Origin: JAJACP01 sp964350245
Lineage (GTDB): Bacteria > Chlamydiota > Chlamydiia > Chlamydiales > JAAKFR01
Length of the DNA stretch: 64,000 nt
NCBI GenBank assembly: GCA_964350245.1
Contig: CAYGJC010000007.1
Location: forward strand, 1 to 64,000
Direction of reading: 5' to 3'
Shown here: in pieces, positions 8,161 through 15,917 of the stretch
How the letters are laid out: the number at the start of each line of letters is the position of its first letter
Position numbering within the stretch: the first letter of the stretch is position 1
Program-made: the position numbers and the translations under genes
The notes under the pieces: model-generated
Seen by the model: the letters and a program-made list of their open reading frames with translations, nothing else
Database searches by the model: none
Told to the model about the DNA's origin: nothing

Positions 8161-9105
8161 ATGAAAAAAAATCTGGTTGTGCTAGCTTTTCTGTTTAGTT
8201 TTTTTCAATTGGAAGGCGCATGCACCTTTAAAAGCTCTTTGGAGGCACTCTATTGGTCTCCTGTACAAGATCCCGTGCCTGTTGGGCGACGCACTGTGGT
8301 TTCACCTAATGATCCGGGCCCTAGAGAAGATTTGTTGCAAACAGCAGGCAGTCAGTGGGGAGTGCAGGCTTTAGTCGGGTATCAGTGGAATAGGCAAGGA
8401 TTAGATTTAACTTATGCCTATTTCTGCTCGGTAAAGACAGTGGGCTATGAGCCGAATGGGTTTCCGGTTATGGTGATTCCGGGAAGTGATACCGATGGAG
8501 GTTTGAATGATGATGTGCAGTTCATACATGCTAAGACAAGTTCGCTTTATCAAAAAGTCGATCTGCGCTACGCCTCTTTTTTAGGCTCTTGCCAAGAGCT
8601 TTACTACGTTTATTGCAATGCACGCTGGATTGAGGTAGATCTAAAAAACTTAGATCGTGGAAAGCGGGTTGATCCAGGACCTTTTACGGACTACTTTCAC
8701 CAAACAAGCTCTTTTCAGGGGGCAGGCCTAGGCTTTGGATTAGGAGCCCACTTTCCTTGGCGTTGTGGACTAGGTATGGGAGGACGTGCCGGTTTCATGG
8801 GGATCATGGGACGACAGAAAATCTTTTATGATTTTCTCAGCCAGAGATCAGGAAATTTGCAGCTGGATGAAAAACCTACTACCCTCTTTTCACCGGCTTT
8901 CGATTTTCGCCTTGCCCTGGACTATCGTTTTTGCTTAGGGTGTTTGATGGTTCAAGCTGAAGTTGGGTATCAACTCGACTATTATATCGATGTTACACGC
9001 CACAATTTATGGGTAGGTCAGTCCATAGAAGATGATGTGGTGCAGCTGGCCAATTTCAATATGGGTTTCGGAGGCCCCTTTTTGAGCCTGTCAGCTTATT
9101 TCTAG
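8161..9105 (+). CDS. Outer-membrane beta-barrel protein, copy 3 of a tandem trio, cysteine-rich
   Basis: Protein of 314 residues, the most divergent of the three tandem paralogues but still with LEALYWSP, GPREDLL, WGVQALVGYQ, DYFHQT, GYQLDYYIDVTRHN and GFGGPFLSLSAYF. Signal peptide MKKNLVVLAFLFSFFQLEGA. Its mature part contains several Cys in and around strands (ACTF, YFCS, GSCQE, VYCN, WRCG, YRFCLGC), more than its neighbours, recalling disulfide-linked chlamydial outer-membrane proteins. Starts one base after the upstream stop codon; ends four bases before the convergent MFS gene. Confidence 0.68.
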   Translation: MKKNLVVLAFLFSFFQLEGACTFKSSLEALYWSPVQDPVPVGRRTVVSPNDPGPREDLLQTAGSQWGVQALVGYQWNRQGLDLTYAYFCSVKTVGYEPNGFPVMVIPGSDTDGGLNDDVQFIHAKTSSLYQKVDLRYASFLGSCQELYYVYCNARWIEVDLKNLDRGKRVDPGPFTDYFHQTSSFQGAGLGFGLGAHFPWRCGLGMGGRAGFMGIMGRQKIFYDFLSQRSGNLQLDEKPTTLFSPAFDFRLALDYRFCLGCLMVQAEVGYQLDYYIDVTRHNLWVGQSIEDDVVQLANFNMGFGGPFLSLSAYF

Positions 9106-9108
9106 TTT

Positions 9109-10611
9109 CTAGCTCTTGATCGTTGCATCGTAGGTTTTTGGGGCTCCTCTTACACATAGAGCCAGGCCGATCAAGCCCATAAAAAGCCAGCCAAACAAAT
9201 AATAAATGTCCGCCAGTCCAAGAGTTGAGGCTTGACCTGCAATCAGTTCGTTAGTTAAAGCGAGCGGCTGGTTACCGGTGACTTGAAGTGAACTAAAGCG
9301 TTCAACCACACCTTCAAAAGCAGGGTTTTGTGGATAGGTTCGGGCTGCAAGACGCGTTTGGTAAAAGGCTGTTCGATGGATCCAAAGCGTGGTGGCTAGG
9401 GGAATGCCAATCCCCACACAAAGGGTGCGGCAAAATGAGTAGAGAGAGATCACAAAGGGGAGGCGCTTTGGGTCAGCCCCTTCCATAGCAATCAGAGACA
9501 GAGGAACTGTAAACATCGCAAATCCAAATCCTTGAATCAGGCGTGTATAGGCGAGATGGCTAAAGGTCGTTTCGAGATTGATCCGGCTGAGCATAAAGAA
9601 GGTAATCGAATAAAGAGAGAAACTGGCTACTAGCCAAATACGCCTTTCTAATAACCCAACAATTTTTCCCATAATCGGATACAAAAAAATAGGGAAAAGA
9701 CCAACAGGAGTGAGACTGAAACCGGCCCAAAGAGGGGTGTAGCCGAGTACATCTTGCACCCAAAGAGAATCGAGGATAAAGCTAGAAAATAGCATTCCCA
9801 TTGCCAGTCCCATCATCAAGGCAGCGAGTGAGAAATTACGGTTTTTGAACGTGGAGAGCTTAATAAAGGGATTGGGTTGAAAAAGCTCCCAAGCGATAAA
9901 GAAGACAAACGATACAGTTGACACAATGAAGAGGGTGACAATGCGAGGCGAGGTGAACCAATCGTCGATCTGACCTCGATTGACTGCTGACTGCAAGGTG
10001 GAGATACAGATGAAGATCAGAGCGATGCCGACCAGATCAAAAGAGCATGCTTCGGTTTTATCTTTCTCTCCTTTCATCAGGATAAAGACTGTGCCTGCAC
10101 AGATAATTCCAATCGGGACATTGATATAGAACATCCAGTGCCATAGATAGTTAGAGAGAAATCCTCCAATCATGGGGCCCATAGCCGGACTCACCATCAC
10201 AAAAAAGCTCCACAGTCCGACAGCAATCCCTCTTTTTGCGGGGGGAAAGGTAGCTACGATTAGGTTAAGAGTCAGAGGTGTGAGGGTTCCGGCTGCCGCC
10301 CCCTGCAGAATGCGAAAAATCAAAAGAGCGGAAAAACTTCCGGCAAAACCGCAGAGGAAAGAGAAAAGAGTAAAAAGCAGAGTCGCGATGATAAAGAGCT
10401 TGATTCTACCAAATCGAATGGTCAGCCAACTGGAAAGGGCGATAAACAACGTGCTAGACATCGAAAAGACCGTTACAATCCAAGTGCCTATATCAGCGCG
10501 GACTCCCAGTTCACCTGAGATGCTGGGAATGGCCACATTCACAATGAATCCGTCGAGCGAGACCAGAAAGGCGATCAAACCAACAGCAGTTGAGAGAAGT
10601 GCAGTGTGCAT
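9109..10611 (-). CDS. MFS exporter, DHA2 (EmrB/QacA) type
   Basis: Protein of 500 residues with about 14 hydrophobic segments. The first helix ends in the DHA2 signature LDGFIVNVAIPSI. A motif-A-like RFGRIKLF follows helix 2, and helix 5 has the motif-C-like GPMIGGFL. Such exporters expel drugs, bile salts or toxic metabolites using the proton gradient. No EmrA membrane-fusion partner or TolC gene is adjacent, so it may act alone. The gene downstream of its promoter side encodes a GyrI-like protein on the same strand. Confidence 0.88.
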   Translation of the reverse strand: MHTALLSTAVGLIAFLVSLDGFIVNVAIPSISGELGVRADIGTWIVTVFSMSSTLFIALSSWLTIRFGRIKLFIIATLLFTLFSFLCGFAGSFSALLIFRILQGAAAGTLTPLTLNLIVATFPPAKRGIAVGLWSFFVMVSPAMGPMIGGFLSNYLWHWMFYINVPIGIICAGTVFILMKGEKDKTEACSFDLVGIALIFICISTLQSAVNRGQIDDWFTSPRIVTLFIVSTVSFVFFIAWELFQPNPFIKLSTFKNRNFSLAALMMGLAMGMLFSSFILDSLWVQDVLGYTPLWAGFSLTPVGLFPIFLYPIMGKIVGLLERRIWLVASFSLYSITFFMLSRINLETTFSHLAYTRLIQGFGFAMFTVPLSLIAMEGADPKRLPFVISLYSFCRTLCVGIGIPLATTLWIHRTAFYQTRLAARTYPQNPAFEGVVERFSSLQVTGNQPLALTNELIAGQASTLGLADIYYLFGWLFMGLIGLALCVRGAPKTYDATIKS

Positions 10612-10635
10612 AGTCTTGACACTAGCAAAAAAAAA

Positions 10636-11067
10636 TTAACGAATGCCAATAAAAATAGAAATATCCCCCCCATCGTACCGCTCAAAGTCGGCAGAGTAGG
10701 TTCTTTCAAGTGGCGTATCCCAGATTTCGATCCATTTAGCGATAAGCGCTTGGGGGAGTTCTCCCTCTACCTGAAACTGGGCATAGGTTTGCGCTGGGAT
10801 TTCATAAGCCATTAAGCCCTCCGGGACTGAGCGAATAGAGGAGACTTGGGCGCCTATGATTAAAGTATAGGGATCTTGATAGTCCCCCTCATAGTTTATA
10901 TAAAGACCATAGAGTATGTCGTTTAGACGGTTTGGGATGGTCTCGAGCCACTTCTCGTGGAAAAAACGTTCCCATTGTGCGCCGATCTCTGCTTGGGCCT
11001 GCTTCGGTGAGGTGCGTAGGGGCAGACCCATGAGGTAAAAAGGGGTAAGTGTCGTCGTCAGAGGCAT
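10636..11067 (-). CDS. GyrI-like / effector-binding domain protein
   Basis: Protein of 143 residues matching the stand-alone effector-binding (AraC-E_bind/Cass2, GyrI-like) fold by its order of elements: YLMGLPLRT near the start, then IGAQWERFF, a central YGLYINYEGDYQDPYTLIIGAQV, and IWDTPLERTYSADFERYD near the end. Family members bind small, often cationic ligands; some protect gyrase or feed regulators. The start is the ATG at 11067, which overlaps the thioesterase-like gene by 10 nt, implying coupled translation. It sits just upstream of the MFS exporter gene, so a drug-sensing link is conceivable but unproven. Confidence 0.7.
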   Translation of the reverse strand: MPLTTTLTPFYLMGLPLRTSPKQAQAEIGAQWERFFHEKWLETIPNRLNDILYGLYINYEGDYQDPYTLIIGAQVSSIRSVPEGLMAYEIPAQTYAQFQVEGELPQALIAKWIEIWDTPLERTYSADFERYDGGDISIFIGIR

Positions 11068-11435
11068 AAGGTTTGGGGAATCGCTATTGGTTTGAAGGCT
11101 GCATTTAAAAAACAGTGGGTGGAGCGTGCTGTTGTTGTGTGCTCTTTTCCTCGCATTACCTTGTAGCTCAGACAAAAGCGCACTTTAGAAGCACTTTCGA
11201 CAGAAACATGGATCACAATCTCTTCACCCGAGTAAAGAGGCTTGAGGTACTGGATCGATAGGTCAGTTACAATGCAATAAATCTGCTGCTTTTCCAGGGC
11301 ATTGATGTGACAGCCAAGACCTTTGAAATAGGCGATCCGCGCCTCTTCAAAATAAGCGGCATAAGAAGAGTGATGGATGATGCCATCTTGAGCGGTCTCT
11401 GAGTAGCGTGTAGAAATCAGAAATTCAAAAGTCAT
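11058..11435 (-). CDS. 4HBT hotdog-fold thioesterase-like protein lacking the usual catalytic Asp
   Basis: Protein of 125 residues with the hotdog layout of YbgC/YneP-type acyl-CoA thioesterases. The N-terminal active-site strand reads YSETAQDGIIHHSSY, where active enzymes usually have Y-x-(E/D)-T-D-x-x-G-x-V-x-H. The Asp of that motif is Ala15 here, although Asp17 is nearby. The rest (AYFEEARIAYF, IVTDLSIQYLKPLYSGEEIVI) is well conserved. The start is placed at the ATG at 11435; the open frame extends much further upstream, but through AT-rich intergenic DNA containing an inverted repeat. It may be inactive, use Asp17, or act on unusual substrates. Confidence 0.72.
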   Translation of the reverse strand: MTFEFLISTRYSETAQDGIIHHSSYAAYFEEARIAYFKGLGCHINALEKQQIYCIVTDLSIQYLKPLYSGEEIVIHVSVESASKVRFCLSYKVMRGKEHTTTARSTHCFLNAAFKPIAIPQTLCL

Positions 11436-11517
11436 ACTAATTACCTTATTCAATGCATCAATAAATGGGAAGAAAACTAGTGCGGGCGAGGTTTTTGCAC
11501 AACAACCCTTTCTTGGA

Positions 11518-11580
11518 CTGTGTTGAAAAACTGACGACCAAATCTGACTAAATCTAAGCATCCTAAGTTTTTCAACACAG
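11518..11580. repeat. 63-bp element with 15-bp perfect inverted repeats (MITE- or IS-end-like)
   Basis: CTGTGTTGAAAAACT at 11518-11532 is repeated as its exact reverse complement at 11566-11580, separated by 33 bp. It lies in the 265-bp space between the divergent thioesterase-like and WXXGXW-protein genes. The arms look like transposon termini (a G-rich flank then CTGTGTTG), and no transposase is nearby, so this may be a miniature element or a relic. It could also form a cruciform. The rest of this intergenic stretch (11581-11700) is very AT-rich and likely holds the promoter for the rightward gene. Confidence 0.6.
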
Positions 11581-11700
11581 CCCCTTCCTTGGAACTTAAA
11601 TGCAGGTGCAAAAAAATAAAAATAAAGTATCGAAAGTTTTTTTGTTTTAAAATAAATTTTTGTGTTATTAAATATAATTATATTTAAATAAGGAATCAAA

Positions 11701-13425
11701 ATGAGGATAGCCACACTTCTTTTTGTTATCAGTCTGATTTGGAACGGGCAAGCATATAGTCAAGATGTTAAGCCTATGGAACATGGGCATGTGCACGAAG
11801 CGTTTATGAACATAGAGGAGACAGTGACGCTATTAGTGGCGATTCCTGAAGAGCCGCCAGCACCTCTAAAAGAGGAGATTCCGCCTCAAAAAGATCCTCA
11901 GTCTGTTTGGGTGCCAGGATACTGGAATTGGTCCTCTTTACATAATGATTTTGTCTGGTGTTCGGGGTCTTGGAGACGTCCTCCTCCTAATCATCAGTGG
12001 ATTGCCGGCTCGTGGCAAAAGTTAGATGAGGGGTGGGTCCGGCTAAGAGGTTTTTGGAGTACGGTTCCAGAGAATGAGTTCACGTATATCTCACAAACAC
12101 CCCCAGATCCGTATGACGAGCATCCAACCAAACGTCCTGATAAGGACTACTTTTGGATGTCAGGCTATTGGAAATTTGATAAAGACTACAAATGGTTTTC
12201 AGGAAAGTGGGAACAGCTCGATGAAAGCTGGATTTATGTCCCACCGAAATATGTTTGGCGTCCTTCCGGTTATGTTTTTGTTCCTGCGTTTTGGGATTGG
12301 CCTCTAGATCAAAGAGGAACCGCATACGCGTGCCTACTCATTCCTGAGGGGCAGAGTGAAATTCAGTACCTTCCTGAGTATATCATCGAGCCAATGGTTC
12401 TGCTCGATGCTTGTCTGCTTTACTATCCTGACTATTGCTACTTTTACTACTACTACTGCCACTTTCATATTGACTGGTGGTTCGGCTGCGACTGGTGTCC
12501 GCCCTGGTGGGGTTGGGATAGTTGGTGGTGGCTCCCTTGGTGGGATCAGTGGGGTTTGTGGTGGTGGTGGTGCCATCCAGGTTTCCCAGTTCCCTTCTGG
12601 CTCGATGCCGCTGTGTTAGATCTGATGTTTGGGCCTCCACAGGCGTTGATCGATGCCATGGAAGATCTGCCTCCACCGTTAATCATCGGACCGAATGGAG
12701 CCATTCCACCGGCAGATTTGATTGATGAAACGGAGAATGAAAAGCCTGTTTTCCCTGAGGATCCCAGTGACATCCAGGAAGAGGCAGGTAGGGATGAGGA
12801 GGGAAGCACAGATCGGCCAAGAGGACCCGAGACGCCTCGCGAAGATTTGGAAGAAAATGCACCTGATGCACCTCAGACGACGCCGATGCCACCTGTCGGA
12901 GCAAAACCGGGTGTGCAGCCCTCCGTTCCCTCAACTCCGGGCACTGTGGAGACACCACCTAAGCCGGAGGTAGAGCCAAAACCTCCTTCGCGTCCGATTC
13001 AGCCGCCGCCAAGTTATACGCCGCCATCAGATGCGCCAAGCTATACACCTCCTGCGAGACCTCCTAGTTACAGACCGCCTTCACGCCCGGTTGAGCCTCC
13101 GAGTTATCGACCTCCTTCACGCCCGACTCAACCTCCGAGTTATCGACCTCCGTCACGTCCGATTCAGCCCCCTAGTTATCAGCCCATTCAACCTCCGAGC
13201 TATCACCCTCAGCCGAGTAGACCTAGTAAGCCTCCAAGTTACTATCCGCAACCGAGTAGACCTAGCAAACCGCCTTCTTCTTCTGAAATTCCTCAAACGC
13301 GCCCTCCGAGCTCAACAGCGCCGCAGCAAATCCAGCCCTCTTATCGGCCCCAAACTCCCAGTTTGCAGTATCAGCCCTCGACGCCGCAATTGAGAAAGCC
13401 ACAAGGACGCTCTCAGATGTACTGA
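11701..13425 (+). CDS. Secreted WXXGXW-repeat protein with Trp/Tyr-rich and Pro-rich low-complexity regions
   Basis: Protein of 574 residues with three parts after a signal peptide (MRIATLLFVISLIWNGQAYSQ). Residues ~75-205 hold about five WXXGXW-type units (VWVPGYWNW, WCSGSWRR, WIAGSWQKL, FWMSGYWKF, WFSGKWEQL), the family often called WXXGXW or YXWXG repeat. Residues ~239-300 are extraordinarily rich in Trp, Tyr and Cys, with runs such as YFYYYYCHF and WWWLPWWDQWGLWWWWC. From about residue 437 to 523 a Pro-rich tail repeats PPSY(R/T)PPSRP and related blocks. Likely surface-exposed or cell-wall-associated; function unknown. The upstream leader is AT-rich with AAGGAA near the ATG. Confidence 0.8.
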   Translation: MRIATLLFVISLIWNGQAYSQDVKPMEHGHVHEAFMNIEETVTLLVAIPEEPPAPLKEEIPPQKDPQSVWVPGYWNWSSLHNDFVWCSGSWRRPPPNHQWIAGSWQKLDEGWVRLRGFWSTVPENEFTYISQTPPDPYDEHPTKRPDKDYFWMSGYWKFDKDYKWFSGKWEQLDESWIYVPPKYVWRPSGYVFVPAFWDWPLDQRGTAYACLLIPEGQSEIQYLPEYIIEPMVLLDACLLYYPDYCYFYYYYCHFHIDWWFGCDWCPPWWGWDSWWWLPWWDQWGLWWWWCHPGFPVPFWLDAAVLDLMFGPPQALIDAMEDLPPPLIIGPNGAIPPADLIDETENEKPVFPEDPSDIQEEAGRDEEGSTDRPRGPETPREDLEENAPDAPQTTPMPPVGAKPGVQPSVPSTPGTVETPPKPEVEPKPPSRPIQPPPSYTPPSDAPSYTPPARPPSYRPPSRPVEPPSYRPPSRPTQPPSYRPPSRPIQPPSYQPIQPPSYHPQPSRPSKPPSYYPQPSRPSKPPSSSEIPQTRPPSSTAPQQIQPSYRPQTPSLQYQPSTPQLRKPQGRSQMY

Positions 13426-13517
13426 TCGTCCTGAGTCGTAAGAAAGTCTTGGAAAAATGGTACTTTGGGTGGTAGCATCTCCGGTTTGTTTTTGATTCAC
13501 CAAACCGAGAATCTATC

Positions 13518-14302
13518 ATGAAGTGTGTAGGTGCTTTTATCCTATTTGTGGTTTTCTTGCTTGTGCATCAGGGTTGGGCTTATGAACCACCTGACCAGGC
13601 GGTTTTAATTGTTACGCTTCCAAAATCGGGAACTGTATTTCTAGTCGATTCCTGTAAAAAGAATCTAAGTCAGTTTGGTTATGTACACAGGCAAATTTCC
13701 CCAAAACGTTTTCATGACGATTATGTGAATGAGAGAAGATTAGCTCGGTTTGCTGGCACCCATTTCTTTTCTCTGGCACATATTGATGCGTCAGTAGATA
13801 ACATTGCTATTCTTCAGAAGCACACGCCTAAAGTTGTTCTTCATCTAAGAGACCCTAGGCAAGCGTTTCTTTCTTGGCTCATCATGTGGAAAAGGTGGGG
13901 ACGTCTCATTACTTTTTATGGTCCTCTGACATTTGTCCTCCCCCTGAATACTACTCCTGGTCAATGGATAGTAAAATCGATTGGCAAATCGAGCACTATC
14001 TTCCTGCTTGCGTACGCTGGATAGAGGAGTGGTGTGAGGTGGTGGATAAGGGAGAGCTCGATGTGTTTGTGACGCGTTTTGAAGATATGGTTGTAGATAC
14101 CCCTCTTTTTCTAGAAAGAATTTTTGCTTTCTACAACATTCAACTGCCTGGAGAGGTGGTATATGCTCCTTTCCGCAAGGGGCAGCTGCACCAAAGAGAG
14201 GGTAAAACAAACGAATGGGAGCAGGTTTTAACCGAGCAGCAGAAGCAAAGGGTCCACGAAATCGTTCCTGTAGAACTACTCGCTCGCTTTGGGTGGAACT
14301 AA
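13518..14302 (+). pseudogene. Frameshifted sulfotransferase-like gene with signal peptide
   Basis: Two overlapping frames together make one sulfotransferase-like protein. Frame 1 (13518 to about 13877) has a signal peptide-like start (MKCVGAFILFVVFLLVHQGWA), the PAPS-binding loop PKSGTVF at residues 35-41 and the 3'-phosphate motif VVLHLRDPRQAFLSW. It then runs into unrelated sequence and stops at 14024. Frame 2 resumes at once with AHHVEKVGTSHYF and continues with IDWQIEHYLPACVRWIEEW and VTRFEDMVVD to 14302. Adding a single G after the Trp codon at 13875-13877 restores one 261-residue protein. The site is not a homopolymer, so true mutation, sequencing error or programmed shifting are all open. 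A perfect 7-bp stem (13482-13488 with 13501-13507) sits just before the ATG. Confidence 0.75.
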
Positions 14303-14313
14303 AGAGAGTTCTA

Positions 14314-15198
14314 TCAACCAGTTTCTAGAAATTTTATTTTCTGGACGATCTGTCGGAAGAAATCTCTGGACCATAGCTCAATTTGGGAAGGATCTCGAAT
14401 AAAATTGATGATGTCTGCTTTTGCAGAGTGGATATCCAAGGTCTCGATTTTTTGTTCAAACCTATCTTTGAGGTCTGCAGGAGTCATTTTTTGTTTGTTG
14501 GTCCAAGCGCCGGTTTGACGCATTCTTTGCTCGAGATAGAAAAGATTTAAAGGGATATCTCTAGAAACAAACCAGACTAAATCATACCAATCTCGTCCTT
14601 TCACACGCCCTTTCCACTCACGGCAAAGCGTGGCGTGTACTTTACCTGCAAATAAATCTTCTATGCGTAGTGTTTTGACGGAAAACGGAAAAGGTTGTAA
14701 TAGCAGTTTACTTTCCGTAATGGCTCCGTCAGCTGGTGGATCCGTATCGACTTCGATCCGAATTTTTAAGCTCTCCTCGGGGTGGATATTTTTGTTCATT
14801 CCTTCCGGAATACCAATCAAGAGCAGATGTTGAGTTGTATTTATTTTGATAAATGCCGACTCAACTGCACTTTGCATTGTTTTCTTTTTTTTCTGAACAC
14901 GTGCCACAAATCCTAGGCTATTAAGTTCATCGACTATGGCTTTTTCATAATGGGACAGGTCGAAGTTTAGACTGGGCTCAAGCAATGAAAAATCTAGGTC
15001 TTCCGAAAAGCGGTCTAGTTGGTAGAGAATTCTTAGAGCTGTCCCGCCATAAAAAGCGGCCTTTTCAAAGAATTTAGCCCGCCACAATCCTAGCAGAGCA
15101 ATCTCTTGTACAATCTCTTTAATCGCATTTTTATGATCTTGTAGGCTGCTTAGATCGTACCGCCGCAGCATGTGCATCAAAGCTTCAGGAGTTTTCAT
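14314..15198 (-). CDS. AbiEii-type nucleotidyltransferase toxin (type IV TA)
   Basis: Protein of 294 residues. The nucleotidyltransferase core FYGGTALRIL (GGT at residues 51-53) with RFSEDLDFSL (Ser65-Phe70) matches the AbiEii/MenT superfamily, where it forms the active site that transfers nucleotides to target RNA. The mid-region RIEDLFAGKVHATLCREWKGRVKGRDWYDLVWFV is also typical. The ATG at 15198 is preferred because it gives a 4-base ATGA overlap with the upstream antitoxin gene; another ATG at 15216 is possible. Expected effect: growth arrest or phage defence when not silenced by its partner. Confidence 0.88.
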   Translation of the reverse strand: MKTPEALMHMLRRYDLSSLQDHKNAIKEIVQEIALLGLWRAKFFEKAAFYGGTALRILYQLDRFSEDLDFSLLEPSLNFDLSHYEKAIVDELNSLGFVARVQKKKKTMQSAVESAFIKINTTQHLLLIGIPEGMNKNIHPEESLKIRIEVDTDPPADGAITESKLLLQPFPFSVKTLRIEDLFAGKVHATLCREWKGRVKGRDWYDLVWFVSRDIPLNLFYLEQRMRQTGAWTNKQKMTPADLKDRFEQKIETLDIHSAKADIINFIRDPSQIELWSRDFFRQIVQKIKFLETG

Positions 15199-15815
15199 TT
15201 TCTGATTGCGTCGCATAATAGGGTCACGTTTATATTCTGATAAGCTTTAGCTATTTCAACTAGTTGTTTTTGTCTTAATTTAAATAGATCAGTAGGGTCT
15301 ATTCTCACTCCATCAACTAAATATTCGAATAGATTTTCTTTGTTTTCGAATGGTCTAAGTCGCGCTATATAATCAGCTAAGGCCTTTTCTTGAGTGGCGA
15401 TAAGGAAGTGTGTGCAGGCATCAACGGCCTTCCAAGTAATGCCGAATGGGTATTTTTCAAGAGGGACGAAGTGGTACACAAATTCTCCTACAGGAGTTGA
15501 AAAAAGCTTACTTCTCTTATTCGAAGCGCTCGTCACACGTGTCACACCTTCTGGAATTAAATTGTAGTAAGCCAGCGCATATTCGAAGGAAATATAGGAA
15601 GGCCCGTAAATAAGATTAGCAAGCACCTCTAGGCTGTAGGGGCGTTGGCGCCATTTTTCCCCAAAGACATAAATGCCCTTTTTTACACGGATGATTTCAT
15701 TACTCTTGAGTAAGGCAGTTAGTTTATCTCTGGGGCGCTTGTAATCAGAAAGACAGTTCATCAGAAAGAGATAGTCCACTTCTTCGGTTTTGGCCTGGGC
15801 ACGAATTTCTCTCAT
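15195..15815 (-). CDS. AbiEi-type antitoxin / transcriptional regulator (type IV TA)
   Basis: Protein of 206 residues upstream of and overlapping the AbiEii gene. The N-terminal winged helix (DYLFLMNCLSDYKRPRDKLTALLKSNEIIRVKKGIYVFG) matches AbiEi antitoxins, which repress their own promoter. The middle (EVLANLIYGPSYISFEYALAYYNLIPEGV) is also typical. A GGAGG ribosome-binding site lies 5 bases before the ATG. Two large palindromes upstream are its probable operators. Together with the toxin gene it forms a complete AbiE operon. Confidence 0.87.
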   Translation of the reverse strand: MREIRAQAKTEEVDYLFLMNCLSDYKRPRDKLTALLKSNEIIRVKKGIYVFGEKWRQRPYSLEVLANLIYGPSYISFEYALAYYNLIPEGVTRVTSASNKRSKLFSTPVGEFVYHFVPLEKYPFGITWKAVDACTHFLIATQEKALADYIARLRPFENKENLFEYLVDGVRIDPTDLFKLRQKQLVEIAKAYQNINVTLLCDAIRK

Positions 15816-15823
15816 TCTTTCCT

Positions 15824-15854
15824 CCAGTATGTCTATATTTTATCGACATACTGG
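15824..15854. promoter_or_regulatory. Promoter-proximal 31-bp palindrome, probable AbiEi operator 1
   Basis: Imperfect palindrome with 12-base arms CCAGTATGTCTA / TCGACATACTGG (one mismatch) around 7 bases. On the minus strand a -10-like TAAAAT (15842-15837) lies inside it, 18 bp from a TTGCGA -35 in the gap between the two palindromes. The right end on that strand forms the GGAGG ribosome-binding site of the antitoxin gene. Binding of AbiEi here should block the promoter. Confidence 0.7.
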
Positions 15855-15880
15855 TTTTTATCGCAAATTAAATAATAAGA

Positions 15881-15911
15881 CCAGTATGTCGATATTATGT
15901 CGACATACTGG
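15881..15911. promoter_or_regulatory. Promoter-distal 31-bp palindrome, probable AbiEi operator 2
   Basis: Palindrome with perfect 12-base arms CCAGTATGTCGA / TCGACATACTGG around TATTATG. It repeats the proximal palindrome with a 57-bp start-to-start spacing and flanks the -35 region. It ends 7 bases from the stop codon of the flavin reductase gene. Paired inverted repeats are the known binding pattern of studied AbiEi antitoxins; assignment here is by analogy. Confidence 0.7.
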
Positions 15912-15917
15912 TTTGGT

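Noticed and set aside
12334..12958. Gly- or Pro-rich open frames opposite or within the WXXGXW gene
   Set aside because: They are shadows of the biased Trp/Tyr/Pro-coding strand with no start signals.
13010..13280. Short tandem DNA repeats as a CRISPR or VNTR
   Set aside because: They encode the Pro-rich repeats of the WXXGXW protein and vary as coding repeats do.
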